Below are positions 16,153-25,974 of a DNA stretch of 64,000 nt, piece by piece. A model generated the notes under the pieces. The model worked only from the letters and a program-made list of their open reading frames with translations, ran no database searches and was not told the DNA's origin. How positions within the stretch are numbered: position 1 is the first letter of the stretch; each line of letters begins with the position of its first letter. Source of the DNA: Oxalobacteraceae bacterium (GTDB lineage Bacteria; Pseudomonadota; Gammaproteobacteria; Burkholderiales; Burkholderiaceae_D). A program made the translations under genes and the position numbers. The stretch lies in assembly GCA_021151485.1 (NCBI GenBank), contig JAGKXB010000002.1, forward strand, positions 1-64,000, given 5' to 3'.

Positions 16153-17109
16153 ATGACATTTCTTTCCATTCTTTTCGCGTTATTAATTGAGCAACTTAAG
16201 CCTTTGCGCGCAGATAATGTGCTTTATGCTGAAATCAAGGCATTTGCTGCGCGTATGGAAAGATGGTTTAACGCCGGCCAAGCACATCATGGTCGTTTAA
16301 GTTGGTTGTTGATGGTGGCAATGTTGACTTTCCCCACCGCGCTGATTTATTACGTGTGCGTGGGAATCAGTCCATTTTTGGCATTGGCATGGAATGTTTT
16401 GATTGTTTATTTGACTTTGGGATTGCGCCATTACAGTCATTATTTTAGTGCGATCCAACTTGCTTTAAATCGTGGTGATGAATCAGCAGCGCGTAGCTTA
16501 TTGGCTGAGTGGGTTAAAGAAGATACGGCTGGCATGGAAGTGGGAGAGATTAGCCGTATTGCAGTTGAGCAAGCATTGGTGACGACGCATCGTCACGTGT
16601 TTGGTGTGTTTTTCTGGTTTGTGATGCCATTTGGCCCGGCCGCCGCTGTGATGTACCGTGTCGCTGAACATCTGGCACGTGCGTGGAACGAACCAGATCA
16701 TATGAAGCATGAGGTGTTTGGTCGTTTTGCGGCACAAGCTTTTTATGTTTTGGATTGGATTCCAGCGCGTTTGACTGCGGTTGCGTTCGCTGTGGTAGGG
16801 AATTTTGAAGATGCGATTCACGCCTGGCGTAATTTCGCCAAGCGTTGGCAGGATGAAAGTACCGGAATTATTCTTTCTGCTGGTGGTGCTGCGATGGGCG
16901 CGCGTTTGGGCACACCTACGGAAAAAGTGATTAATATCTTGCCGGTAGATGCGAGTGCGGTTGATACCGTGACGATGGAGGCGGAAGTTGTGCCTGGCGA
17001 AGAGCCTGGCATACGGACTTTGCAAAGTACGGTGGGTTTAATTTGGCGTGCGCTTTTGTTATGGATGATGTTGCTTTTGCTGTTATCGATTGTGGTTTGG
17101 TTGGGATAA
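16153..17109 (+). CDS. CobD/CbiB-like integral membrane protein
   Basis: This 318-residue protein has several hydrophobic helices and the look of the CobD/CbiB/AmpE superfamily (N-terminal LFALLIEQLKPL, then a GVFFWFVMPFGPAAAVMYRVAEH motif). True CbiB makes adenosylcobinamide phosphate. This stand-alone relative sits beside ribosomal and dnaX genes, with no cobalamin genes in view, so its substrate is unknown. I start at the ATG at 16153, preceded by AAGG; a longer in-frame ORF from 16099 has no ribosome binding site. Its C-terminal segment is a membrane helix (ALLLWMMLLLLLSIVVW). Confidence 0.75.
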   Translation: MTFLSILFALLIEQLKPLRADNVLYAEIKAFAARMERWFNAGQAHHGRLSWLLMVAMLTFPTALIYYVCVGISPFLALAWNVLIVYLTLGLRHYSHYFSAIQLALNRGDESAARSLLAEWVKEDTAGMEVGEISRIAVEQALVTTHRHVFGVFFWFVMPFGPAAAVMYRVAEHLARAWNEPDHMKHEVFGRFAAQAFYVLDWIPARLTAVAFAVVGNFEDAIHAWRNFAKRWQDESTGIILSAGGAAMGARLGTPTEKVINILPVDASAVDTVTMEAEVVPGEEPGIRTLQSTVGLIWRALLLWMMLLLLLSIVVWLG

Positions 17110-17196
17110 AGAAGTGTCTCGTACGTTGTTGATGCGTACGTTGATACGTATGTTTGTGTAGCGCAAGAAAATAATCCTATAAAGTAAAATCACGAG

Positions 17197-19038
17197 ATGT
17201 CATATCAAGTCCTTGCCCGCCAATATCGTCCCAAAAATTTCGACACGCTAGTTGGGCAAGAGCACGTCGTGCGTGCCTTGACGCATGCATTGCAAAGTGG
17301 GCGTTTGCATCATGCGTATCTTTTTACTGGAACGCGAGGAGTGGGTAAAACTACTTTGTCTCGTATTCTGGCTAAGTCTTTGAATTGCGAAAGCGGTATT
17401 ACAGCGCAGCCTTGTGGTGTGTGTGAGGCTTGTGCTGCGATTGATGCAGGTTGTTTTATCGATTACATCGAGATGGATGCGGCATCTAATCGCGGTGTGG
17501 ATGAGATGGCGCAATTGTTGGAGCAGGCGGTGTACGCGCCTTCCAACGCGCGTTTCAAGGTCTATATGATCGATGAAGTGCATATGCTCACCAGTCATGC
17601 CTTTAATTCCATGTTAAAGACATTGGAAGAGCCACCACCGCACGTCAAATTTATCCTCGCCACTACCGATCCGCAAAAAATTCCAGTCACAGTTTTATCG
17701 CGTTGCTTACAATTTAATTTGAAGCAAATGCCGCCCAGTCATATCGTTTCGCATCTGGATCATGTTTTAACGTTAGAAAAAATAGAGTTCGATGTTGCTG
17801 CTTTGCGCTTGTTGGCACAAGGTGCGCATGGTTCGATGCGTGATGCCTTGTCTTTGACAGATCAAGCGATTGCTTATGCGGCTGGCAAAGTTACGCTGGA
17901 AACGGTACAAAGCATGTTGGGTGTGATTGATCAGGCTTATTTAATCCGTTTGCTGGATGCGTTGGCGCAAAAAAATGGCACTGGTTTGTTGGCAATTGCG
18001 GATGAAATGCTGGCGCGTAGTTTGTCGTATAACGGTGCGTTGCAGGATTTGGGAGTTTTGTTGCACCGCATCGCATTAGCGCAGGCGGTACCCGATGCTG
18101 TCCCGGATGATTTGCCTGAGCGAGATGATATTTTGCGTTTTGCGACTTTATTTGATGCGGAAGAAGTGCAATTGTTTTATCAAATCGTGTTGCATGGTCG
18201 TAATGATTTGAGTTTGGCACCGGATGAGTACGTTGGTTTTTCCATGACCTTATTGCGGATGTTGGCGTTTAAGCCGGATAACGGTACGGGCAATGATGTG
18301 GCTAGCGTGGCGCGTGAAATGCCTCTTGCGCTGGTAGAAACCAAGCCTGTTGTTGCGCAACAAGTTGTGAGTCCCGTAGTTTCCCCTGCGCCATCTGCAG
18401 TGATGAAAAGTGAGATGAGTCCAGCGCGTGCTGCTTTAGCTGCTGCCCGTAATCTTGGTAAGACCGCATCGTCCAATACGGCAACAACGGTGAGGTTATC
18501 AGATCCAATCCCAAGTACCCCTGTCCTTGCAGTGAATCCTGCTAGCGTTCCTGATGTTACAGCCGCTGTTTTAGTGTCTAATCCTGTGTCGCCTGATCTG
18601 GATTATAGCGTTACAAAATGGCAGGCAGTGCCAGAATTAAATTGGGATGGTAATTGGCCGCAGCTTGCTGCATCGTTACCATTGCGCGGCGTCGTGCAGC
18701 AATTAGCATTGCAATCTGAATTGGTAGATTGTAAATATGATTCTTATGCTCATCCCGATGCACAGGTTTGTTTTCATCTGAAGGTGTCACTGGAGACGCT
18801 GTGTTCTTCTGTTAATGTTGATAAAATAACAGCTGCTTTGGCTGCCCATTTTGGTCAAAAAATAAATATCACGACAGAAGTAGGTCCAGTGCGGCATACT
18901 GCGCATGCGCAGGCGCAACAGGATCTTTTGTTCCGTCAGCGTCAGGCTGAAGACAATATCCATAGCGATCCTTTTGTGCAGGGTTTGATACGCGAATTTG
19001 ATGCTGTGATTGTCCCTGGGTCGATTAAAGCAGTTTGA
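17197..19038 (+). CDS. dnaX: DNA polymerase III subunits gamma and tau
   Basis: This 613-residue clamp-loader ATPase has Walker A GTRGVGKTT (Lys51), zinc cysteines at 64, 73, 76 and 79, Walker B YMIDEVHML, and sensor 1 FILATTDPQKIPVTVLSRC. A Pro/Ala/Val-rich linker (about residues 370-470) leads to a C-terminal tau-like domain that would bind the replicative helicase and polymerase. No A-AAA-AAG slippery site was seen where E. coli makes gamma, so a short form by that mechanism is not supported. It is followed by ybaB and recR in the usual order. Confidence 0.94.
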   Translation: MSYQVLARQYRPKNFDTLVGQEHVVRALTHALQSGRLHHAYLFTGTRGVGKTTLSRILAKSLNCESGITAQPCGVCEACAAIDAGCFIDYIEMDAASNRGVDEMAQLLEQAVYAPSNARFKVYMIDEVHMLTSHAFNSMLKTLEEPPPHVKFILATTDPQKIPVTVLSRCLQFNLKQMPPSHIVSHLDHVLTLEKIEFDVAALRLLAQGAHGSMRDALSLTDQAIAYAAGKVTLETVQSMLGVIDQAYLIRLLDALAQKNGTGLLAIADEMLARSLSYNGALQDLGVLLHRIALAQAVPDAVPDDLPERDDILRFATLFDAEEVQLFYQIVLHGRNDLSLAPDEYVGFSMTLLRMLAFKPDNGTGNDVASVAREMPLALVETKPVVAQQVVSPVVSPAPSAVMKSEMSPARAALAAARNLGKTASSNTATTVRLSDPIPSTPVLAVNPASVPDVTAAVLVSNPVSPDLDYSVTKWQAVPELNWDGNWPQLAASLPLRGVVQQLALQSELVDCKYDSYAHPDAQVCFHLKVSLETLCSSVNVDKITAALAAHFGQKINITTEVGPVRHTAHAQAQQDLLFRQRQAEDNIHSDPFVQGLIREFDAVIVPGSIKAV

Positions 19039-19145
19039 ATCAGGTCATTGGGTAAATGTTGAATTTGCAATATTTTTAGTTTAAAAATTACATTAAATAT
19101 GGCGTAAGTTGTTACGTATATTCATTCATAAACGGAGATTAAAAC

Positions 19146-19472
19146 ATGATGAAAAATCCTTTAGCTGGGCTGATGAAACAAGCACAAGAAATGCAAGAAA
19201 ATATGCAAAAAATGCAAGAGCAGTTAGCCTTAATTGATGTTGAGGGAGAAGCAGGTGCTGGTTTGGTCAAGGTCATCATGAGTTGTAAAAATGTGGTCAA
19301 GCGCGTGATCATTGATCCGTCCTTATTACAAGATGATAAGGAATTGCTGGAGGATTTGGTTGCCGCTGCATTTAACGATGCAGTACGCAAGGCTGAAGCA
19401 ACGGCGTCAGAAAAAATGTCTAGCATGACGGCTGGCATGTCTTTACCCCCTGGATTTAAATTACCTTTTTAA
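19146..19472 (+). CDS. ybaB: YbaB/EbfC nucleoid-associated protein
   Basis: This 108-residue protein has the Met/Gln-rich N-terminal helix ([20 protein letters not shown]) followed by a small sheet ([17 protein letters not shown]) and the typical C-terminal tail. YbaB/EbfC dimers bind DNA and decorate the nucleoid. GGAG at 19135-19138 is a ribosome binding site. It lies between dnaX and recR, as in most proteobacteria. Confidence 0.93.
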   Translation: MMKNPLAGLMKQAQEMQENMQKMQEQLALIDVEGEAGAGLVKVIMSCKNVVKRVIIDPSLLQDDKELLEDLVAAAFNDAVRKAEATASEKMSSMTAGMSLPPGFKLPF

Positions 19473-19519
19473 TTTTTCATCGTTCTCATCTTTTTCATTG
19501 CTTGAATAGTGGAATTACA

Positions 19520-20116
19520 GTGAAGTCATTTTCCAGTTTGGATTCTTTGTCTGAAGCATTGCGTTGTTTGCCTGGGGTGGGCCCGAAGTCTGCCCAGCGC
19601 ACAGCGTTTTACTTGCTGCAGCATGATAGAGAAGGGGCAGCTTTATTGAGTCGGACACTGGCGCAGGCACTTGAGAAAATTCATCATTGCTCCTTGTGCA
19701 ACATGTTTAGTGAACATCTTACTTGTGAGACATGTTTGGATGGGGAGCGTGATGCCAGCGTATTATGTGTGGTGGAAACGCCTGCTGATCAGTTGATGAT
19801 AGAGCAGACTTTGACCTTCAAGGGGCGATATTTTGTTTTGATGGGGCGCTTATCTCCGTTGGATGGAATAGGCCCAAAAGATATTTATTTGGAAAAATTG
19901 ATTGCGCGCGCGACCGATGGTGTGGTGAGTGAAGTGATTCTTGCCACTAATTTCACCAATGAAGGCGAAGCGACGGCGCATTACATTAGTGAAATGCTGA
20001 AAGCACGTGGCTTAAAAGTCAGCCGCCTAGCGCGTGGAGTACCTGTTGGCGGTGAGCTGGAATACGTTGATGCGGGCACGATTGCACGTGCAATGTTGGA
20101 TCGGCGTGTGGCGTGA
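19520..20116 (+). CDS. recR: recombination mediator RecR
   Basis: This 198-residue protein has a helix-hairpin-helix ([11 protein letters not shown]), a four-cysteine zinc finger (Cys57, 60, 69, 72), a Toprim domain ([11 protein letters not shown]), and a C-terminal Walker-like [11 protein letters not shown] tail. With RecO it loads RecA on single-stranded DNA gaps. I chose the GTG at 19520, preceded by GTGGA, because it gives the family N-terminus [10 protein letters not shown]. An upstream TTG at 19502 would add six unconserved residues. It directly precedes the type II secretion locus. Confidence 0.93.
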   Translation: MKSFSSLDSLSEALRCLPGVGPKSAQRTAFYLLQHDREGAALLSRTLAQALEKIHHCSLCNMFSEHLTCETCLDGERDASVLCVVETPADQLMIEQTLTFKGRYFVLMGRLSPLDGIGPKDIYLEKLIARATDGVVSEVILATNFTNEGEATAHYISEMLKARGLKVSRLARGVPVGGELEYVDAGTIARAMLDRRVA

Positions 20117-20176
20117 TCAATCATTAATCGATTGCTAATTGATTGCTGATCGCTTGTTAATTTTAAAAATATTTTT

Positions 20177-20668
20177 ATGTTTGCAACTTTTATGACACCG
20201 CTTGTGCGTCGTTCCTCTCCTCATCATGCCTTACGTAAAGTGGTAGCCCGTGGTTTTACCTTGATTGAAATCATGGTGGTGGTGGTCATCATGGGCGTAT
20301 TGGCGGCTTTGTTGGTTCCTAATTTAATGGGTAGTGTGGATGATGCGCGTATCAAGGCTGCACGCGCGGACATGAGTACCCTGATGACCGCCCTGACTTT
20401 GTATAAGCTACATAATCAACATTATCCAAGTACTGAACAGGGTTTACAGGCATTGTTGACTAAACCGACGAGTGGTCCTTCGGCTAATAATTGGCAAGCA
20501 GGTGGCTACCTTACGACACCTACTTTGCCTACTGATCCTTGGCATCATCCTTATCAATATTTGTCTCCTGGGTTGAAGCACGAAGTGGAGATTTTTTCCT
20601 TGGGTGCTGATGGGCAGCCGGGCGGAGTAGGGAATGATGCCGACATTGGCCTATGGGATGCGAAATAA
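20177..20668 (+). CDS. gspG: type II secretion major pseudopilin GspG
   Basis: This 163-residue protein has prepilin cleavage after Gly26, mature FTLIEIMVVVVIMG with Glu5, and the GspG body including YPSTEQGLQALLTKP, TDPWHHPYQYLSPG and a calcium-loop-like GADGQPGG. It is the main subunit of the periplasmic pseudopilus that pushes substrates through GspD. It opens the locus and overlaps gspH. The 26-residue leader is long but plausible; ATG codons at 1 and 6 are both possible. Confidence 0.95.
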   Translation: MFATFMTPLVRRSSPHHALRKVVARGFTLIEIMVVVVIMGVLAALLVPNLMGSVDDARIKAARADMSTLMTALTLYKLHNQHYPSTEQGLQALLTKPTSGPSANNWQAGGYLTTPTLPTDPWHHPYQYLSPGLKHEVEIFSLGADGQPGGVGNDADIGLWDAK

Positions 20669-21137
20669 GGCTGGATTTACTCTACTTGAGCTGTTGGTGG
20701 TACTGGTTATTGTGGGTATCACAGTGGGATTAGTGTCATTCAATCTTGTCCCTAATAAACGCCAAGTCTTGCAAAGTGAAGCGCAACGCATCGCTTTATT
20801 GCTGCAATTAGCGCGTGATGAAGCGATTGTGCGCAATCGCTTGATTGCATTTGAAATCGAGCCCGATGGCTATCGATTTTTGATACGTGATGACAAACAG
20901 TGGCAAGCGCTGACGCAAGATGATTTATTGCGTGAAAGAAAATTTAATCACGCTCCTATTAATTTTTCCATGACACCTGCATTGCAGGAAGCCGGTACAC
21001 CTTTACGCATCATCTTTGGTCGTGAACCTGTTGATAAGCCTTTCGTATTGACTTTGATGGCAGATGGTACAGATGATATGGACGGTATTCAGGTCAATAT
21101 TCATGCTGATGGTATTGGGCATTTTGTGGTGAATTAA
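20658..21137 (+). CDS. gspH: type II secretion minor pseudopilin GspH
   Basis: This 159-residue protein has a very short leader (MRNKAG), cleavage after Gly6, mature FTLLELLVVLVIVG with Glu5, then the GspH pattern VSFNLVPNKRQVLQSEAQRIALLLQLARDEAI. It is a minor pseudopilin near the tip complex. I chose the ATG at 20658, which overlaps the end of gspG by 11 bp, over a more distal in-frame ATG at 20634. Confidence 0.9.
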   Translation: MRNKAGFTLLELLVVLVIVGITVGLVSFNLVPNKRQVLQSEAQRIALLLQLARDEAIVRNRLIAFEIEPDGYRFLIRDDKQWQALTQDDLLRERKFNHAPINFSMTPALQEAGTPLRIIFGREPVDKPFVLTLMADGTDDMDGIQVNIHADGIGHFVVN

Positions 21138-21140
21138 GAA

Positions 21141-21557
21141 ATGTTCTCAGTGTGTTTTAACGGTATTGCCGACCATCAAAAAAAGGCAAAGAAGTCGCTT
21201 AATCAGGGCTTTACCTTGCTTGAGGTATTGGTGGCTTTATTGATTGTTGGGACGTCATTGGGGGCCAGTTTGCGTGCGGTTGCCAGTTTGACTCAGAACA
21301 GCGAGGCTTTGCGCAGTGTGATGATGGCGACTTGGTCGGCAGAAAATCGACTAGTGCAGATCCGTTTGGCTAAAGAATTTCCACCGCTAGGTAAGCGAAC
21401 ATTTGATTGCCCGCAAGGGGATTTGCATTTGTTGTGTGAGGAAGAAGTGCTCGCTTCCCCCAATCCGCATTTTCGTCGTGTGGAAGTCAGTGTATTCGAT
21501 GCGCAAAATATGGCGCGGCGTATTGTCAAGTTGGTACAAATAGTGCCGGATGCCTAG
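21141..21557 (+). CDS. gspI: type II secretion minor pseudopilin GspI
   Basis: This 138-residue protein has prepilin cleavage after Gly23, mature FTLLEVLVALLIVG with Glu5, then the GspI hallmark TWSAENRLVQIRLAKEFPPLG. GspI nucleates the GspI-J-K tip complex. It starts 3 bp after gspH. Two cysteines (in TFDCPQG and LLCEEE) may pair in the periplasm. Confidence 0.9.
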   Translation: MFSVCFNGIADHQKKAKKSLNQGFTLLEVLVALLIVGTSLGASLRAVASLTQNSEALRSVMMATWSAENRLVQIRLAKEFPPLGKRTFDCPQGDLHLLCEEEVLASPNPHFRRVEVSVFDAQNMARRIVKLVQIVPDA

Positions 21558-21568
21558 ACTTTAAGAAT

Positions 21569-22222
21569 ATGCCTAGATCATCTATTTCATCGATTAACTC
21601 ATCTATTGGTCGCCCAAATCAGACAGGATTTACTCTGATTGAGTTGTTAGTGGCAATAAGTATTTTGGCGATTATTGCTGTGTTGGGTTGGCGTGGATTG
21701 GACAGCATTGTGCGGGCGCGTATTGGTCTGACGACTAATTTAGAACAAACGCGTGGCATGCAGCTTGCATTTGCTCAGTTACAAAGTGACTGTGATCACA
21801 TTGCTGCTCAAGATCAAATGGAGGGGCGCCCGAGAATTGTGGTGCAACAAAATAAGTTGATTTTGACTAGAACGATTTTTGTCGATAACCAACCTTCACA
21901 GCTGCAAATTGTTACTTACCGTATCAAAGATGAGCAGCTACTTAGGCATGAGTTGGGCGCAACACGTGATTTTTTAGTATTGGAAGGGTTATTGCGAGCT
22001 GCTATTAATGATACTGATGATGACATAGGGCAGTCAGTTGTTTTGCAGTCAGGTATCACGAGTATGGAAATGCGGTTTTGGGCAGGGAGGGATGGTTGGC
22101 AATCTCCACGAGAAGACAGGGGGACGGATCAAGTCCGTCATGCCACTGGTTTGGAAGTGCGTTTGCAACTGCGTGATGTGGAAACCACCTTGCTCAAAGT
22201 GTTTTTGTTGGGGGCGATGTGA
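21569..22222 (+). CDS. gspJ: type II secretion minor pseudopilin GspJ
   Basis: This 217-residue protein has prepilin cleavage after Gly20, mature FTLIELLVAISILAI with Glu5, then GWRGLDSIVRAR and the GspJ core ending in an LRLQLRDVETTL-like strand. It belongs to the tip complex with GspI and GspK. Its TGA overlaps the GTG start of gspK. Confidence 0.9.
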   Translation: MPRSSISSINSSIGRPNQTGFTLIELLVAISILAIIAVLGWRGLDSIVRARIGLTTNLEQTRGMQLAFAQLQSDCDHIAAQDQMEGRPRIVVQQNKLILTRTIFVDNQPSQLQIVTYRIKDEQLLRHELGATRDFLVLEGLLRAAINDTDDDIGQSVVLQSGITSMEMRFWAGRDGWQSPREDRGTDQVRHATGLEVRLQLRDVETTLLKVFLLGAM

Positions 22223-23214
22223 ATCCCTGTTGTTTAAAGGTAAGGCATCAACTTCGGTATCAACATCAGCGTGGTGTGGCAGTGATTACTGCCTTATTAC
22301 TGACTGCTTTAGCGATTACTTTGGTTGCCAGTTTGTTTTGGCAGCAACAGGTGCAAGTGCGTTCGATAGAGAACCAGCGTTTACAACTACAAACCCAATG
22401 GATTTTACGAGGCGCGTTGGATTGGGCGCGTTTGATTTTGCAAGAAGATGCTAAACACAGTTCGATTGATACGTTAGATGAACCTTGGACGATTGAATTG
22501 TCTGAGACGCGTTTGGATCAATATGTTGAAAATAGTCGTTCTGATTCTGATCAAACCGATGCAGTTTTGATTGGCCGTATCGTTGATGCGCAAGGGAGGT
22601 ATAACTTACGCAATCTCTTAAGTAATAATTTGCCGAATCCGACCGAAGTGGTAGTTTTTGCACGTTTGTTGAAGAGCTTGAATTTAGCACCAGAATTGGC
22701 ACAAGCTACGGCGGATGCGATGGCGGCATCGGTAAAGCGGGCTACGACAAGTTCCGATGGGAAGAGTAATACCACTCCTAATGCTGTATCGCTTCCATTT
22801 ACACACAATGAAGACTTACTAGCGGTACCGGGGTTTTCCGGCGAAATATTGCGTATATTGAAAGATTATGTGATTTTCTTGCCAGAACAAACGAATGTGA
22901 ACGTCAATACGGCCTCTGCTGTCGTGTTGGCAGCAAGAGTGCCAAACTTATCATTAACCGACGCGAGGTTGATGGTGACTGATCGTGAGCGTTTAACGTT
23001 TAAAGATGTCAATGATTTTATGGCACGTATACCTGATAAACAAACGTCAGGCACTGGTACTGGTATCACCGATTATAAAATATCGGCGGATACGCATTAT
23101 TTTATAGTCAATGGCAAAGTGCGATTAAATCGCGCGACGTTGGAAATGCAAGCCTTACTGGCGCGACCTGGCGCGGGTTTTAATACGACAGTGAAATGGA
23201 TACGAGAAGAGTAA
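22219..23214 (+). CDS. gspK: type II secretion minor pseudopilin GspK
   Basis: This 331-residue protein has cleavage after Gly19 and mature VAVITALLLTALAITLV, with Thr rather than Glu at position 5. Lack of Glu5 is characteristic of GspK, which caps the pseudopilus. The body shows the expected ILRGALDWARLIL helix, the GRYNLRNLL motif and the helix-hairpin-helix-like VNVNTASAVVLAAR. The start is GTG, overlapping the gspJ stop as GTGA. Confidence 0.92.
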   Translation: MNPCCLKVRHQLRYQHQRGVAVITALLLTALAITLVASLFWQQQVQVRSIENQRLQLQTQWILRGALDWARLILQEDAKHSSIDTLDEPWTIELSETRLDQYVENSRSDSDQTDAVLIGRIVDAQGRYNLRNLLSNNLPNPTEVVVFARLLKSLNLAPELAQATADAMAASVKRATTSSDGKSNTTPNAVSLPFTHNEDLLAVPGFSGEILRILKDYVIFLPEQTNVNVNTASAVVLAARVPNLSLTDARLMVTDRERLTFKDVNDFMARIPDKQTSGTGTGITDYKISADTHYFIVNGKVRLNRATLEMQALLARPGAGFNTTVKWIREE

Positions 23215-23272
23215 ATATGCAAATCAGCATGCAAAATTATCTAAAACAATATAGTGATATTGAGAGAAGCGA

Positions 23273-24547
23273 GTGAGTACACTTTATATTCGCCATTACT
23301 CCAGAGCCAATTTAGCTAATGCAGTGTCCGGTTCTATACCAGTTTGTTCGTTCGCCCTGGCTTCTGCTGCAGGTGCAATTGAGCGTGAAGGTGTTGCTGG
23401 TTTATCCCAAATGGCTGGTATGTTGGAATTTGCGCAGCGTGTCGTGGTGATTTTGGCAGCGAGTGATGTGACTTTATTGCAGGTAAAAGTGCCGCCACTT
23501 TCTGCTGCTAAATTAAAAGCCGCCTGGCCTAATCTGGTCGAGGAACAATTAATTGTTGATCCTGCCGAATGTGTTATCGCACCGATTGATCGTGCAGCGC
23601 AGGTCAAAAAAACAGGGAGTGGGGTGCGCAGCGTCGCCGTAGTACAGCAATCTTGGTTGATGTCGCTGGTGAATCAGTTGCGCGAATTTGGTGCTCGCAA
23701 CATTGCAGTTTTGCCGGCGCAGTTGTGTTTGCCTTATCAAGCTGGTTGTGTTTCCTCTGTGCTTGTTGAGCAAGGTATGGGTATAGATTTGACACTGCGT
23801 TGGTCAGATTATGAAGGGATGGGGATCCCCATTTTGCCAGAACAGGGAACGGATGAACAGGCGCAGCAAATCATGCAAACATTGCGTACGTTGATGCCAG
23901 CTCGTCCGATGAATTTGTATGTCGCGCAGGCACAAGTGTTGGCGTATCAAAAAGTCGCTGATGCACAAACGACGGTTGCTACAGATAATTGGTCACGTTG
24001 GATTGCCGGAGCGAAAGCTGTATTGCTACATGCGAATCTTGCTAGCGAATTCAATCTGTCTTCTCGATTTGAACGCCAACGTTGGCGTTGGCCTTTCATA
24101 TTGTTAACCTTGCTTGCAATAATGAATCTCGCGGCTTTGCATTTCGATTGGTGGCAAATGCGTCGGGAAGCATCCTCACTTCGTGCAACGATGTTGCAAA
24201 CATTTAAGGCTAGTTATCCTAGTGAGAAAGTCATCATTGATCCGTTTGCGCAGATGCAACAGAAAATATTAATGACCAGGCAGGACGCTGGTCAGGCAGA
24301 CGCCAATGATTTCATGATGTTGGTTGCGCATTTTGGGCAAGCATGGCGCAGCGTGGTACAAGGTCGAACCGAAAGTGTTGGTATTGCGGCTTTGGAATAT
24401 CGTGATGGTAGTTTGATTGTTAAGTTAAAAAATAAGAACACATTGCCAGGGTCAACAATCGCAGCATTAAAAGTAGCGTTGGCTGAACACAAACTATCCT
24501 TGTCTCAGTTGAATTCTGGTGATTGGCAAATTCGGAGTGGTTTGTGA
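23273..24547 (+). CDS. gspL: type II secretion assembly protein GspL
   Basis: This 424-residue bitopic protein has an actin-like cytoplasmic domain (about 1-260, which docks on GspE), one membrane helix (about 272-290, FILLTLLAIMNLAALHF), and a ferredoxin-like periplasmic domain (LEYRDGSLIVKLKN). It starts at a GTG preceded by GAGAGAAG. Its TGA overlaps the ATG of gspM. Confidence 0.88.
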   Translation: MSTLYIRHYSRANLANAVSGSIPVCSFALASAAGAIEREGVAGLSQMAGMLEFAQRVVVILAASDVTLLQVKVPPLSAAKLKAAWPNLVEEQLIVDPAECVIAPIDRAAQVKKTGSGVRSVAVVQQSWLMSLVNQLREFGARNIAVLPAQLCLPYQAGCVSSVLVEQGMGIDLTLRWSDYEGMGIPILPEQGTDEQAQQIMQTLRTLMPARPMNLYVAQAQVLAYQKVADAQTTVATDNWSRWIAGAKAVLLHANLASEFNLSSRFERQRWRWPFILLTLLAIMNLAALHFDWWQMRREASSLRATMLQTFKASYPSEKVIIDPFAQMQQKILMTRQDAGQADANDFMMLVAHFGQAWRSVVQGRTESVGIAALEYRDGSLIVKLKNKNTLPGSTIAALKVALAEHKLSLSQLNSGDWQIRSGL

Positions 24548-25095
24548 TGAGTGAGCGTATCAAAAATCATGTCAATCAGCGTATGAATGTGTTGCAGCGG
24601 TTGGAACAATCAACTTTCTGGCGTGCTCGTACAGAGCAAGAGCGCACATTATTATTGACTGCCTGTGCGGTGATATTGTGCGCGCTGGTTTATTCTTTAT
24701 TGATTAAGCCCGCATGGTTTGGACGTGCCCAGTTGGAGAGAGATTTGCCGTTGTTGCGTCAACAGACTACGCAGCTGCAATCTTGGGCCAAAGAAGCGGC
24801 GACTTTATCGAATCACACTACACTTACCATCACACCCATGACGAAAGAAGGTTTGGAGGTGAGTCTGGCACGTCATGGTTTGAGCGCTAAAAATGTTGTG
24901 GTCAGTGGTCATGTTGCCAAGGTGGAGTTGTCATCTATTTCTTTTGCCAGTTTGCTGAATTTTTTAGATGAAATCCAAAAAACAGCGCGTATTTCTGTCC
25001 TGGAGGCCAATGTGTTGACCTCTTCTGTGGCTGTCAGTAATGGGAGTGTCAATGCAACATTGACTTTGCGACAGTCACAGCTTGAAGGCCAGTAA
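24547..25095 (+). CDS. gspM: type II secretion protein GspM
   Basis: This 182-residue bitopic protein has a short cytoplasmic N-terminus, a membrane helix (LLLTACAVILCALVYSLLI) and a periplasmic ferredoxin-like domain (VAKVELSSISFASLLNFLDEI). It partners GspL in the inner-membrane platform. The ATG at 24547 shares its A with the gspL stop. Confidence 0.86.
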   Translation: MSERIKNHVNQRMNVLQRLEQSTFWRARTEQERTLLLTACAVILCALVYSLLIKPAWFGRAQLERDLPLLRQQTTQLQSWAKEAATLSNHTTLTITPMTKEGLEVSLARHGLSAKNVVVSGHVAKVELSSISFASLLNFLDEIQKTARISVLEANVLTSSVAVSNGSVNATLTLRQSQLEGQ

Positions 25096-25096
25096 C

Positions 25097-25879
25097 ATGC
25101 GGCGTCCGATTGTTTGGTTGTTGACAGCGTGCGTGAGTATCACGTGCACAGTGGTGTCGTTTTTTCCAACAACCTGGTTAGCCGTGATATTAGAAAAACA
25201 AACAGCAGGCCGTTTTTCTTTGAGTGAAGCACAAGGTTCGATTTGGCATGGTTCTGCTGTGATCGTAGCAGCAGCGAGTGCCAAAGATCCGGTGACGCCG
25301 TTATTACCTGGTCGTTTTTCTTGGCACTTGTCGCCTTTATTGTTGTTGGGACAGGTGCAGTTGAAACTGGAAAATCAGGCGGCTTTATCACAACCGATTT
25401 CGGTAACCGGCAATTGGCAGCATTGGCAGTTGAGTGCAGGCGCGATGCAATTACCAGCAGAGCGCTTGGTTGGGTTGGGGGCGCCATTAAATACGATTGC
25501 GCCGAGTGGTGCCATGCGATTATCTTGGGGTGAGTTAGATTTGTCGCGCCAAAATCGTGCAATCGACGTGCAAGGCTGGTCTAAGCTGGAAATGCATGGT
25601 ATAGCGTCGCGGTTATCGTCTATCAAGCCGCTGGGAGATTATCAGTTGCATTTTGATTTTCAGGGGCAGCAGGCACGGGTAACACTACAAACAACGGGAG
25701 GGCCTTTGTTGTTAAGTGGGAGCGGTGTATTACAAAATGGGCATTTGCAGTTTGACGGTAAAGCAGAGGTTGGAAAAATTGCTGCGCAATTGCGGCCAGC
25801 GTTGGAGAATTTGATGAATTTGCTGGGGCAGCGCCGTAATGAGGGCGATAAAACCGTGATTGCGCTGGAGTTTAAATAG
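25097..25879 (+). CDS. gspN: type II secretion protein GspN
   Basis: This 260-residue protein has an N-terminal membrane anchor (IVWLLTACVSITCTVVSFFP) followed by FSLSEAQGSIWHGSA, the classical GspN motif, and an LPGRFSWHLSPLLLLG stretch. GspN is a non-universal inner-membrane component common in this group. I chose the ATG at 25097 after GAAGG; the ORF could extend to an upstream TTG. It is followed by a 95-bp gap and gspD. Confidence 0.85.
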   Translation: MRRPIVWLLTACVSITCTVVSFFPTTWLAVILEKQTAGRFSLSEAQGSIWHGSAVIVAAASAKDPVTPLLPGRFSWHLSPLLLLGQVQLKLENQAALSQPISVTGNWQHWQLSAGAMQLPAERLVGLGAPLNTIAPSGAMRLSWGELDLSRQNRAIDVQGWSKLEMHGIASRLSSIKPLGDYQLHFDFQGQQARVTLQTTGGPLLLSGSGVLQNGHLQFDGKAEVGKIAAQLRPALENLMNLLGQRRNEGDKTVIALEFK

Positions 25880-25974
25880 TTGTTAATAATTAATGTTTAA
25901 AAAATTTAAGGTGCGTCGTCTCTGCGGGAGCGACGGCTGGTGGAATTCATGTTTAAGAAAACAATCGTTAGATA

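Noticed and set aside
17197..19038. Programmed frameshift in dnaX to make gamma
   Set aside because: No A-AAA-AAG heptamer was seen at the usual position near codon 430. A-runs elsewhere (about 17970 and 18855) are not followed by a clear structure or stop pattern.
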